Part shown: in pieces, positions 1 through 12,552 of the stretch
Layout: each line of letters opens with the position of its first letter
Position numbering within the stretch: position 1 is the first letter of the stretch
Assembly: GCA_033722375.1 (NCBI GenBank)
Contig: JAWVZB010000011.1
Span: 1 to 41,826 of the forward strand
DNA: 41,826 nucleotides
Direction of reading: 5' to 3'
Origin: JAWVZB01 sp033722375
GTDB lineage: Bacteria; Actinomycetota; Nitriliruptoria; Nitriliruptorales; Nitriliruptoraceae
The notes under the pieces: model-generated
What the model saw: only the letters and a program-made list of their open reading frames with translations
What the model was told of the DNA's origin: nothing
The model's database searches: none
Translations under genes and position numbers: made by a program

Positions 1-141
1 CACGGCGGACCCCTCACCCTGGACAACACCGGGCTCGGCTGCCGCCACCACCACCGCGCCTACGACCACGGACGACTCGCCCTCCACCGCCACCCAGACG
101 GCACCCCCACCCTCCACCAACGCGACGGCCCCGACCCCTGA
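1..141 (+). CDS. HNH endonuclease-like protein, C-terminal fragment
   Basis: The reading frame is open from base 1 and ends at TGA 139-141, giving 46 residues of the end of a protein that begins before the window. It contains Cys-Arg-His-His-His followed by a basic His/Arg-rich tail with an Asp-Gly turn. This resembles the last part of the HNH nuclease domain in actinobacterial DUF222/13E12-type proteins, where a C-x-x-H-H pattern ends the metal-binding fold. The N-terminal DUF222 part and the catalytic H-N are outside the window, so activity cannot be judged. Such genes are often repeated in actinobacterial genomes. The family call rests on a short stretch. Confidence 0.5.
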   Translation, partial: HGGPLTLDNTGLGCRHHHRAYDHGRLALHRHPDGTPTLHQRDGPDP

Positions 142-177
142 GCCGTCTGTCCACGCTGGTCGGGCCGGGCCAGGCAG

Positions 178-183
178 TACCGT
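178..183 (+). promoter_or_regulatory. Candidate -10 element upstream of treZ operon
   Basis: TACCGT fits the TANNNT -10 pattern seen before several other genes in this window. It lies between the HNH gene stop (141) and treZ. No convincing -35 is visible. Transcription would start near 190, leaving little or no leader before the upstream in-frame CTG codons at 185 or 212. Confidence 0.3.
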
Positions 184-259
184 CCTGCGGTCCCGACCCA
201 TCGAGCACCTCCTGACCCACCTCGGAGCAACGCCGCACCGCGACGGCACCACCACCTTC

Positions 260-2115
260 TTGCTCTGGGCGCCCCGCCCCGACCGTGTCGAGCTCGTCCT
301 CGGCGACGGTCGCGTGGTGACGATGGAGCCGACCGGTGACCGGGGCTATCTCGCGGCGACGGTCCCCGACGCGCCGGCCGGTACGCGCTACCGCTATCGC
401 CTCCACCGGGACGGCGAGGTGGCCGAGCGCCCCGATCCCGCCTCCCGCTGGCAGCCGGACGGGCTCCACGGACCGTCCGCCGTGTTCGACCCCACCGCGC
501 ACGCGTGGACCGACGAGGCCTGGGAGAACCCGCCGCTCCACGAGCACGTCCTCTACGAGCTCCACGTCGGCACCTTCACCGAGGCGCGCACCTTCGACGG
601 GGTGATCGGGCGCCTCGGTCACCTCCGGGACCTCGGGATCACCGCGATCGAGCTGATGCCGGTCGCCCAGTTCCCGGGGGAGCGGAACTGGGGCTACGAC
701 GGGGTACTGCCGTACGCGGTACAGGACAGCTACGGCGGACCGCACGGGCTCCAGCAGCTCGTGGACGCGGCACACGCCAGCGGGATCGCGGTGTTCCTCG
801 ACGTCGTCTACAACCACGTCGGCCCCGAGGGCAACCACCTCCGCGACTTCGCGCCCTACTTCACGGACAAGCACGCGACCCCGTGGGGGGATGCGGTGAA
901 CGTGGACGACGCCGGCGCGGACGAGGTCCGTCGCTACCTCGTGGACAACGCCGTTCGATGGGTCACCGAGTTCCACCTCGACGGCCTCCGGCTCGACGCG
1001 GTGCATGCGATCCGGGACCAGTCCGCGGTGCACCTGCTCGAGGAGCTCGCCCAGGCGGTCCATACGGCGGGGGCACACGCCGGGCGGCGTGTCCACGTGA
1101 TCGGCGAATCCGACCTCGAGGATCCCCGGCTGGTCCGCCCCGTCGAGGAGGGTGGGTTCGCGCTCGACGCGCAGTGGCTCGACGACGTCCACCACGCCGT
1201 CCACGTCGCGCTGACGGGTGAGCAGGACGGGTACTACGTGGACTACGAGGGCCTCGGGGATCTCGTCCGGTGCCTCGAGGACCGCTACGCGTTCGCGGGC
1301 CGCTACTCGGCCTACCGCGACCGCACCGTCGGCCGCCCCGCCCCCGACGTCCCCTACGACCGGTTCGTGGTGTGCGCGCAGAACCACGATCAGGTCGGCA
1401 ACCGGATGCTCGGCAACCGCTTGAGCGAGCTCATGGACCGGGAAGGGCTCAAGACCGCTGCCGCGACCGTGCTGCTGTCGCCGTTCGTGCCGATGCTGTG
1501 GATGGGGGAGGAGTACGGCGAGACCGCCCCCTTCCTCTACTTCGTCTCCCACACCGAGCCCGCGCTGATCGAAGCGGTTCGAGCGGGGCGCGCCGAGGAG
1601 TTCGCCGCGTTCGACTGGCAGGAGGACGCCGTTCCCGACCCGCAGGCCGTCGACACGTTCGAACGCTCGACGCTCGACTGGTCCACGGCGGGGGAGGGCT
1701 GGCACGCCACCCTGCTGGCGCTCTACCGCGAGCTGATCGGCCTCCGGCGTGAGCTCCCCGCCATCGCAGATCCCACGGTCGGGGACGCGCGCCCCGTCCC
1801 TGTCGGCTCCGACCTGCTCGCGTGGTGGCGGGGCGCGGGAGCCGACCTCGTGGGGGTCGTGGTCAACACCTCCGACGGCGAGGGAGTCCTGCAGATGGCC
1901 ATGCCGGGGGCGTGTGTGGTCCGGCTCGACACGGCCGACGAGCGCTGGGGTGGTCCCGGGTCGGGCCCGGGCGCCGGTGCCCCCGTGTGGGAGGAGCTGC
2001 GGCTCGCGCCGCGATCGGTGGCGGTGCTCGTGGCGAGCGATGCACGGAGGTCCGGCCCACAGGACGCGTCGGACACGTCGGGACTGGTACCACCCTCGGG
2101 GGAGACGGAGGAACG

Positions 2116-2119
<4 letters not shown>
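260..2119 (+). CDS. treZ: Malto-oligosyltrehalose trehalohydrolase (TreZ)
   Basis: TreZ (GH13, EC 3.2.1.141) hydrolyses maltooligosyltrehalose to release trehalose in the cytoplasm. Residues 1-85 form the N-terminal E-set/CBM48-like domain beginning LWAPRPDRVELVL. The catalytic barrel shows region I DVVYNH (181-186), region II DGLRLD with nucleophile Asp246, acid Glu283 in IGESDL, and region IV QNHDQ with His376-Asp377. At 619 residues it is about family length. The start is uncertain. TTG 260 is the first ATG/GTG/TTG-type start in frame and has no Shine-Dalgarno, yet the upstream frame is open and reads like a genuine TreZ N-terminus (LGAT then a DGTTTF stretch), so a start at CTG 185 or 212 is possible. 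The stop overlaps the glgX start (ATGA). It is the first gene of the treZ-glgX-treY-malQ operon. Confidence 0.93.
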
Positions 2120-6745
<4,626 letters not shown>

Positions 6746-6749
<4 letters not shown>

Positions 6750-8623
6750 CGGGCGGCTGGTCCGCTCCCCCCGACGGGTGGGGCATCGTTCCCGCGTACG
6801 AGGACGCGTTCGGCAACCGCCGAGAGGTTCCCGACGAGGTCCGCGCACGTCTGATCGAAGCCATGGGTGGCGACCCCGCGGACGACGGCCCGCCACCGGC
6901 GACGGACGTTCACGTGACCCGGCGGGGGGCTGAGCTGCCAGTCGACAGCGGCGAGGTTCGCTACGAGCACGGCGGGGGCGCCACGATCGCGGGGCGGGTC
7001 CCCCTCGACGCGCCGTTCGGATACCACGACCTGCTCGTTGCCGGCGAGGACCAGGCACGGACCCTGATCGTGAGCCCGGGGACGTGTTGGCTCCCGGACG
7101 ACCTCCACACGTGGGGGTGGGCGCTCCAGCTGTACGCGGTGCGCTCCCGCGACAGTTGGGGGATCGGCGACCTCGCCGACCTCCGACGGGTCGGAGGCTG
7201 GTCGGCGGGGGAGGGGGCGGGGACGATCCTCGTCAACCCCCTGAACGCCGTGAACCCCACCGAGCCCCGCGAGACCAGCCCCTACTTCCCGAGCACCCGC
7301 CGCTGGCTCGACCCGGTCTACCTCAGCATCGACGAGATCCCGGGCGCCAGCGAGATCCCCGAGGTCTCCTGGCTCGCGGCCAGGGGACGGGCGAGCAACG
7401 CCGACCGCACGATCGACCGAGACGCGGTGTACGACCGCAAGATCGCGGCGCTCGAGGCGATCTGGCGCCGGCAGCGCGGCCGGGCCGAGCCGGACTTCGA
7501 TGGCTTCCTCCGCGAGCACGGAAGTGAGCTGACGCGCTTCGCGACGTTCCTCGTCATCGCCGAACGACTCGGCTGCGGCTGGCGCCGGTGGCCGGCCGAG
7601 TACCGGCGGCCCGACGCGACCGCCGTCGAGCGGCTGGCCGATGAGGAAGCGGACCGCGTCCGCTTCCACGCCTGGGTGCAATGGCAGCTCGACCGGCAGC
7701 TCCGGGACGCGGGACAGCAGATCGCGCTGCTGCGCGACCTGCCGGTCGGGGCGGATCCCGACGGCGTGGATGCGTGGGAGTGGCAGGACCTCCTGGCGGA
7801 CGGCGTGACGGTCGGGGCGCCGCCCGACGAGCTCGGACCACAGGGACAGAACTGGACGCTGCCGGCCTTCGTGCCGTGGAAGCTCCGGGCGGCGGGCTAC
7901 GCCCCGTTCGCCGAGGTGCTCCGTGCCGGCTTCCGCCACGCTGCCGGGCTCCGCATCGACCACGTCCTCGGGCTGTTCCGGGTGTTCTGGATCCCGCCGG
8001 GTGGCTCCCCCGCCGAGGGGACCTACGTGCGTCAGCCCGCCGAGGAACTGCTCGACATCGTTGCGCTCGAGTCGCAGCGGGCCAACGCGCTCGTGGTCGG
8101 CGAGGACCTCGGCACCGTCGAGGAGGGGGTGCGTCCGACGCTCCGGGAGCGTGACATGCTCCGCTACCAGGTGTGGTGGTTCGAGGACGACCCCGTCGAC
8201 CAGTGGGACGAGTTGGCCCTGGCATCGGTCTCGACCCACGATCTGCCGACGGTCGCCGGGGCCTGGACCGGTGCGGACGAGGAGCTCCAGCGTCGAGCGG
8301 GCCTGGATCCGGATGCCGACTGGTTCGAGCAGCTCCGGGACCGGATCGCGAAGCGCACCGGCATCGCGCGCGACGCGTCCGCCGAGACCGCCGTTGTCGC
8401 GGTCCACCGGCTGCTCGCCCGTGCGCCGAACCGCATCGTGCTCGCCCAGCTCGAGGACGCGATCGCCGCGGAGGATCGGATCAACATCCCCGGAACCGGC
8501 CGCGAGCAGCACGCCAACTGGTCCCGTGCACTCGCATCGAGGTTCGACGAGCTCATCGATGACGACACGCTCGCAGCGGTGGCGGACGCCGTGGCGGCGG
8601 GGCGGCGGAGCTCTGCGTCCTGA
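6746..8623 (+). CDS. malQ: 4-alpha-glucanotransferase (MalQ, amylomaltase)
   Basis: MalQ (GH77, EC 2.4.1.25) transfers glucan segments between maltodextrins, salvaging the short products left by GlgX and TreY. Family landmarks are QLYAVRSRDSWGIGD, NPTEPRETSPYFPS, the nucleophile Asp405 in LRIDHVLG, acid Glu453 in VVGEDLG, and STHDLPT (His498-Asp499). The C-terminal INIPGTGREQHANW block corresponds to the conserved MalQ NIPGT...NW motif. The length of 625 residues is near normal, with the N-terminal extension typical of actinobacterial MalQ. The GTG start overlaps the treY stop (GTGA), so the four genes form a single coupled operon. A hairpin follows at 8678-8711. Confidence 0.94.
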
Positions 8624-8677
8624 CGCGACCCGTTGACGGAGGGTCGGGCGCCGGAGGACCCCAACCCGCTTCGGTCA

Positions 8678-8711
8678 CGGGGGGAGACCTCCGCGTGATC
8701 GAGACCCCCCG
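8678..8711. terminator. Candidate terminator hairpin between convergent malQ and GT4 gene
   Basis: CGGGGGG (8678-8684) pairs perfectly with CCCCCCG (8705-8711), a 7-bp G/C stem with a 20-base loop. It lies between two convergent genes and could serve both strands. There is no T-run on either side, so it would be a U-tract-independent type. Confidence 0.4.
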
Positions 8712-8732
8712 GCGAGTCCATTCATAGCGGAT

Positions 8733-8749
8733 GTGACACCTACGTGACA
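8733..8749. repeat. Direct repeat GTGACA x2, 11-bp period
   Basis: GTGACA occurs at 8733-8738 and 8744-8749, in register with one helical turn. It lies in the convergent spacer downstream of malQ and of the GT4 gene, not near an obvious promoter. A protein-binding site is conceivable but unsupported by context. Confidence 0.25.
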
Positions 8750-8792
8750 TGTTCTGGACCGGTCAGAGGTGCACCTGCACGGGCCCAGGCTC

Positions 8793-10067
8793 TCAGCCGG
8801 TCGCTTCTCCGAGCTCGAGGATGTCTGCTTCGTGCAGGATCGCGCGCAGCGGTGGCTGGGGGTCGTCGCCGGTCAGGTCTGCTTCCTCGCGCACGGCCCG
8901 GTCGTAGGTCGAGATGGTCTGGCTCGCCACGTGCCCCCAGTCGTAGCGGCTCCGGATCCGTGCCCGCCCGCGAGCGACGAGCCTCGCGGCGAGATCCTCG
9001 TCGGTGAGGACGCTGGTCAGGACCTCGGCCAGGTGCTCGTCGTCCTGCGGGGTGAACGCGAGCCCGTGGCCACCCGACACGATCTCGCGGAGACCGCCGG
9101 TGTCCCCGACGACGACGGGGGTTCCACAGGCCATCGCCTCGACGGCGACCAGCCCGAACGGCTCGTAGATGCTCGGTGCGACGGCGACGTCGGCGGCGGC
9201 GTAGTGCAGCCGCAGGTCGTGGTCCTCCAGGAACCCGGTGAAGCGCACGTGGTTCGTGAGCTTGAGCTCGCGAGCCTGACGACGGAGCTCGTCGGAATAG
9301 GTACCGATGCCTGCGACGAAGAACTTGGTGGGCCCTACCTCCGAGCGGACCGTCTGCAGCGCCTGGAGGACGGTCTGCACCCCCTTCTCGTACTCGAGTC
9401 GCCCGGCGAAGAGCACCATCTTGGTCCGCGGTCCGACCAGCGTGCGGCGGTACTCGGCGACCTCGTCCGCCGGGAGCTGGAAGTCGCGCACGGCGACGCC
9501 GTTCGGCACCACGTCGACCTTCTCCGGGGGCAGGAGGAAGATCTCCTCGGCCTCGCGGCGCATGTAGGCGGAGCACGTGATGACCCGACGGGCTTCGTAG
9601 GTGAGCCACCACTCGACCTGGTGGATCAGCTTGTTCATCTTGCCGGGGAGGTAGCCCTGATGGCGCCCGTACTCCGTGGCGTGGATGGTGGCGACCAACG
9701 GCAACCCGTGTGCTTGCTTGATGCCCGCGGCGGCGTAGGCCACGAGCCAGTCGTGGGCGTGCACGATGTCGAAGTCGTACTGGGCGCACAGCCGGGTGGC
9801 CACGGCCTGGACGCGGTTGTTGAAGGCGAGGACCCACGGCACCAGGTCGTCGAACGGGATGACCGGCGGGGCTTCGGTGACACGCACCACGTGGACGCCC
9901 TCGACCCACTCGTCCAGCGGTGTCTCCTCGTCACCCGTATGCGCGCGGGTCACCACGTGGACCTCGTGGCCCTGGCGCGCGAGGTTGCGAGAGAGCGCCG
10001 CGACGTGACGACCGAGTCCGCCCACCACCCAGGGTGGGTACTCCCACGACAGCATCAGGATCCGCAC
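8793..10067 (-). CDS. GT4 glycosyltransferase, alpha-1,4-glucan synthase type (Rv3032-like)
   Basis: A GT-B fold glycosyltransferase of family GT4, 424 residues. The N-terminal GGLGRHV motif (16-22) binds the donor nucleotide-sugar. The C-terminal half carries EPFGLVAVE, the E-x7-E pair Glu302/Glu310, then the GTPVVVGDTGGLREIV signature. Actinobacterial relatives include GlgM/GlgA-type glucosyltransferases and M. tuberculosis Rv3032, which elongates the alpha-1,4-glucan of methylglucose lipopolysaccharide and glycogen. Nearby GH57 and methyltransferase genes in Rv3030-Rv3032 order support this assignment; ADP- or UDP-glucose is the likely donor. GTG 10067 is chosen because MRILMLSWEYPP begins there; longer frames upstream lack similarity. 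No Shine-Dalgarno is visible. CACGAT sits 7 bases upstream, so a leaderless start is possible. Confidence 0.85.
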   Translation of the reverse strand: MRILMLSWEYPPWVVGGLGRHVAALSRNLARQGHEVHVVTRAHTGDEETPLDEWVEGVHVVRVTEAPPVIPFDDLVPWVLAFNNRVQAVATRLCAQYDFDIVHAHDWLVAYAAAGIKQAHGLPLVATIHATEYGRHQGYLPGKMNKLIHQVEWWLTYEARRVITCSAYMRREAEEIFLLPPEKVDVVPNGVAVRDFQLPADEVAEYRRTLVGPRTKMVLFAGRLEYEKGVQTVLQALQTVRSEVGPTKFFVAGIGTYSDELRRQARELKLTNHVRFTGFLEDHDLRLHYAAADVAVAPSIYEPFGLVAVEAMACGTPVVVGDTGGLREIVSGGHGLAFTPQDDEHLAEVLTSVLTDEDLAARLVARGRARIRSRYDWGHVASQTISTYDRAVREEADLTGDDPQPPLRAILHEADILELGEATG

Positions 10068-10166
10068 GGTCGCAATCGTGGCAGGCGAGACGGTCTGTGC
10101 GCAAAAGCAGGACCCCTCCGCCGTCCGAGCACCCCTCGTGTTCACGACCCCGGGGAACGCAACACC

Positions 10167-10172
10167 TAGACT
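10167..10172 (+). promoter_or_regulatory. Candidate -10 element for the 10202 gene
   Basis: TAGACT fits TANNNT and lies 29 bases before the GTG start, leaving a leader of about 20-25 bases that contains the GGAGGG ribosome site. No clear -35 is seen. It would drive 10202-10462 and the overlapping gene after it. Confidence 0.35.
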
Positions 10173-10201
10173 CCGCGACGACACAGCGCGGAGGGACGCC
10201 G

Positions 10202-10462
10202 GTGGAGATCGCGGTCGGCGTGGCGCTGTTGCTGCTCGGGGCGGCCGCGGCATCGTCGGTGACCCACAGCCTCGAACGGTCGGGGCGCACGGTCTGGCTG
10301 CCACTCGCGCTCGTCCCGCCCGGGGTGCTGATCGGCGCCGGCGCAGCCATGGTCCGCTCCTGGAGCCTCTGGGGGACGATCGCCGCCGGAGCGGTCGGGG
10401 TGCCGCTCGCCGGGATGGTGTTCGCCGTCGTACGGCGCCGCCGGCTGGAGCAGCGTCCGTGA
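10202..10462 (+). CDS. Small membrane protein of unknown function (86 aa)
   Basis: I do not recognise a family. The 86 residues are almost wholly hydrophobic, with three likely membrane segments at about 3-18, 31-50 and 57-77 and a positive C-terminal end (RRRRLEQRP), which suggests a cytoplasmic C-terminus. The GTG start is preceded by GGAGGG about 8 bases away, a good ribosome site. The stop overlaps the next start as GTGA, so it is translationally coupled to the membrane-anchored trypsin-fold protein. A role as partner or membrane anchor for that protein is an inference from this coupling only. Confidence 0.65.
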   Translation: MEIAVGVALLLLGAAAASSVTHSLERSGRTVWLPLALVPPGVLIGAGAAMVRSWSLWGTIAAGAVGVPLAGMVFAVVRRRRLEQRP

Positions 10463-11460
10463 GCTGGTGGCAGCGACTCTTCGGCGATCGGGACCGGTTG
10501 GGATGGTGGACGCTGCCGGTCTTCGTGGTCGTGGCCCTGACCGGGGCCGTGCTCGCCGGGGCGCTCGCCACGGTCTGGTACGGCCAGCAGGTCGATGCAC
10601 TCGAGGACGAGACCGCCGCCGGGCGGCAGGAGCTGCGCGACGCGGTGGAGGACGTCCGTGCTGCGGGCGAGGAAGCGCTCGACGCCATCGCCTCCGAGGT
10701 CGATGCGGTGCGGCAGTCCCTCGACCGCGACCTCCCCTTCGACGACGTCGTCGCCCACGGGATCGTGTCGGTGCAGGCCGGTATCGGACCTCAACACCCG
10801 GCTCCGTCGGGGGACGACCAACCGCAGGGCGCAGCCCTGCAGGACGAGGGCGGCGAGACCGAACCCGACGACGAGCAGCCCCCGCAACCGACCTACCGCG
10901 AGCTCCGTCGCGGCACGGGGTTCGCCGTGGCACAGGAGGGCGAGGTGATGTTCGTTGCCACGACCTTCTCCCTCGTCGCCGACCCCGACACGTCGAGCGG
11001 CGTGTCGGAAGCGGTGGAGGTGACCACTCCCGACGGCACCTTCCCCGCGGCGGTGCACTCGTGGGACGAGCGGCGTGACCTCGTGCTGCTCCGGACCGAG
11101 CTCGGTGGTATCGAGATCCTCGAATGGCGCCCGGCGGGCGAGGAGCTCGCGATCGGGGCGCGGCTCGTGGTCGCGGGCGTGACCCCGAACCTCCAGGGCA
11201 TCCAGATCGCCGGCGTGCTCGCCTTCGTCGACGTCGACGCGATGATCACGGATCTGCCCCGGATCGAGCTCTTGACCGGCGCCCCGATCGTCGACGATCG
11301 CGGTCACGTGGTCGCCATCTACTCCACGCGGTACGCACCGTTCGGTGCCGGCGCGGGTCAGGCGTCGGTGCCGGCACGCCTCCTGTGTGAACGCATGTTG
11401 CGCAACTGTGAGGCGCTCGAAGCCGACACGGGTGGCGCGTCCCCCACCGAGGACGGCTGA
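10459..11460 (+). CDS. Membrane-anchored trypsin-fold protein lacking catalytic residues
   Basis: This 333-residue protein has a short cytoplasmic end, one membrane segment (19-41), an acidic heptad-like helical stretch (about 45-95, probable coiled coil), a Pro/Gln/Glu-rich linker (110-145) and an HtrA-like (S1C) domain (about 150-310). The fold is suggested by RGTGFAVAQ, RRDLVLLRT and TGAPIVDDRGHVVAIYS, which align with the G-x-GF, DLAVL and GNSGGPLVD blocks of Deg proteases. The Asp is kept (Asp207), but the His position falls on Phe170 and the nucleophile Ser is Thr273 in LTGAP. It is therefore probably a non-proteolytic binding or scaffold protein outside the membrane. A proline-free catalytic variant cannot be excluded. 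The start overlaps the upstream small membrane gene (GTGA). Confidence 0.65.
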   Translation: MSWWQRLFGDRDRLGWWTLPVFVVVALTGAVLAGALATVWYGQQVDALEDETAAGRQELRDAVEDVRAAGEEALDAIASEVDAVRQSLDRDLPFDDVVAHGIVSVQAGIGPQHPAPSGDDQPQGAALQDEGGETEPDDEQPPQPTYRELRRGTGFAVAQEGEVMFVATTFSLVADPDTSSGVSEAVEVTTPDGTFPAAVHSWDERRDLVLLRTELGGIEILEWRPAGEELAIGARLVVAGVTPNLQGIQIAGVLAFVDVDAMITDLPRIELLTGAPIVDDRGHVVAIYSTRYAPFGAGAGQASVPARLLCERMLRNCEALEADTGGASPTEDG

Positions 11461-11629
11461 CCGCAGCCGGCTCGCTCCGGGAACCCGCCGTCGGGCCGGG
11501 GCCACCTCGTCGTGACGAACGACCAACGATCACGATGTGACCCGGCCGACAGCCGGTGAGACCGTCCCGCGACGGACAGCCGGGTCGAGTTCCGTGAGTG
11601 CCCGATCACCTGACGAGCGGACCGCCTCG

Positions 11630-12517
11630 ATGCCAGACACCGACCTCCCCTCCGCAACGAACGTCGCCCGATCGGATGGCGGCCTCACCAGGTTGGAGTG
11701 GGAGCTGATCGCCGACGCGCGGGCGTGGGCAGGGAAGCGCCCCGAGTTGCCAGGCCAGCTACTGCAGCAGATCAATGCCGCGGGGCGACGGCTGATGCAG
11801 CGAGCGCTGTCCTCTCCCCGTGTGGCAGAGATGGTGGACATGGCCTCGACCCAGCTTCTCGAGCAGTTCGACCCGGAGGCGGTGAGGACGGAGGGACCGC
11901 GCCTGGACCCCGACGGGCATGCGTCACCGGCCCGGCGAACGGCTGCGCTGAAGCAGGCGGACGGACGCGCCGACATGGCCGCCCGGCGCTTCACGCGCAT
12001 GCTCGGGGCGCAAGGAGCGGCCACAGGGGCCGCATCCATCAACCTCGTCACGACCGCGGTGGCCATGGCCGGCGACATCACCGCGAGCACGGTCGGCTTG
12101 CTCCATGCCGCCGCAGAGGTCCTGGCCGCGTACGGCCCTCGCGGCGACGACCTTCGCACAGGGGCGGTTCGCATCCTGCTCCTCGTCGGAGAGCGAGAGC
12201 CGGAGCGGCGGCGCCACGGCCTGCTCGTGGCCGCCGGCATCGAACCCGCCCCGACCCCCGGGCTCGAGGACCTCGCCGAGATCCTGGCGGGACAGACCGG
12301 TCCGCGCGTCGTCAACGAGGCCATCGAGACGATCATCCGCCGTCGCGTCCGCGCCCGCCTGCTGTTGGCGGTGCCAGCGATCGGCGCGGTGATCGGCGCA
12401 GCGACATCGATGTGGATGACGTCCCGCGCCACGGAAGCGGCGAAGCACGTCGGACGCCTGACGTTCCTGCACCGGCACGCCGTCTTGTCCCCCAACCTCA
12501 CCAGTGCAGTCGGCTGA
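11630..12517 (+). CDS. EcsC family protein
   Basis: A 295-residue protein resembling the EcsC family (PF12787-type). The core shows GAATGAASINLVTTAVAMAG (127-148 region), a helical segment that runs LHAAAEVLAAYGP, and a C-terminal hydrophobic block LLLAVPAIGAVIGAATSMWM (245-264) followed by basic residues, which is how EcsC proteins end. EcsC is encoded with an ABC exporter in Bacillus, but its biochemical role is unclear; here no transporter is adjacent. ATG 11630 is preferred because similarity begins after it; GTG 11537 in the same frame adds 31 low-complexity residues. It is convergent with the PBP gene, 35 bases away. Family assignment is by pattern, function unknown. Confidence 0.6.
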   Translation: MPDTDLPSATNVARSDGGLTRLEWELIADARAWAGKRPELPGQLLQQINAAGRRLMQRALSSPRVAEMVDMASTQLLEQFDPEAVRTEGPRLDPDGHASPARRTAALKQADGRADMAARRFTRMLGAQGAATGAASINLVTTAVAMAGDITASTVGLLHAAAEVLAAYGPRGDDLRTGAVRILLLVGEREPERRRHGLLVAAGIEPAPTPGLEDLAEILAGQTGPRVVNEAIETIIRRRVRARLLLAVPAIGAVIGAATSMWMTSRATEAAKHVGRLTFLHRHAVLSPNLTSAVG

Positions 12518-12524
12518 GCCACGC

Positions 12525-12543
12525 TCGTCGGGATGGTCGACGA
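12525..12543. terminator. Candidate bidirectional terminator hairpin
   Basis: TCGTCG (12525-12530) pairs with CGACGA (12538-12543) across a 7-base loop in the 35-bp gap between convergent EcsC and PBP genes. The 6-bp stem lacks a T-run, so support is modest. Confidence 0.3.
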
Positions 12544-12552
12544 CGACCTCGG

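Noticed and set aside
10070..10688. N-terminal extension of the GT4 frame up to 10688 (minus strand)
   Set aside because: The extension overlaps the plus-strand membrane-protein genes and has no resemblance to GT4 proteins. The conserved start MRILMLSWEYPP lies at 10067.
10459..11460. Active HtrA/Deg protease
   Set aside because: Only the Asp of the triad is seen. The His and Ser positions are Phe and Thr.
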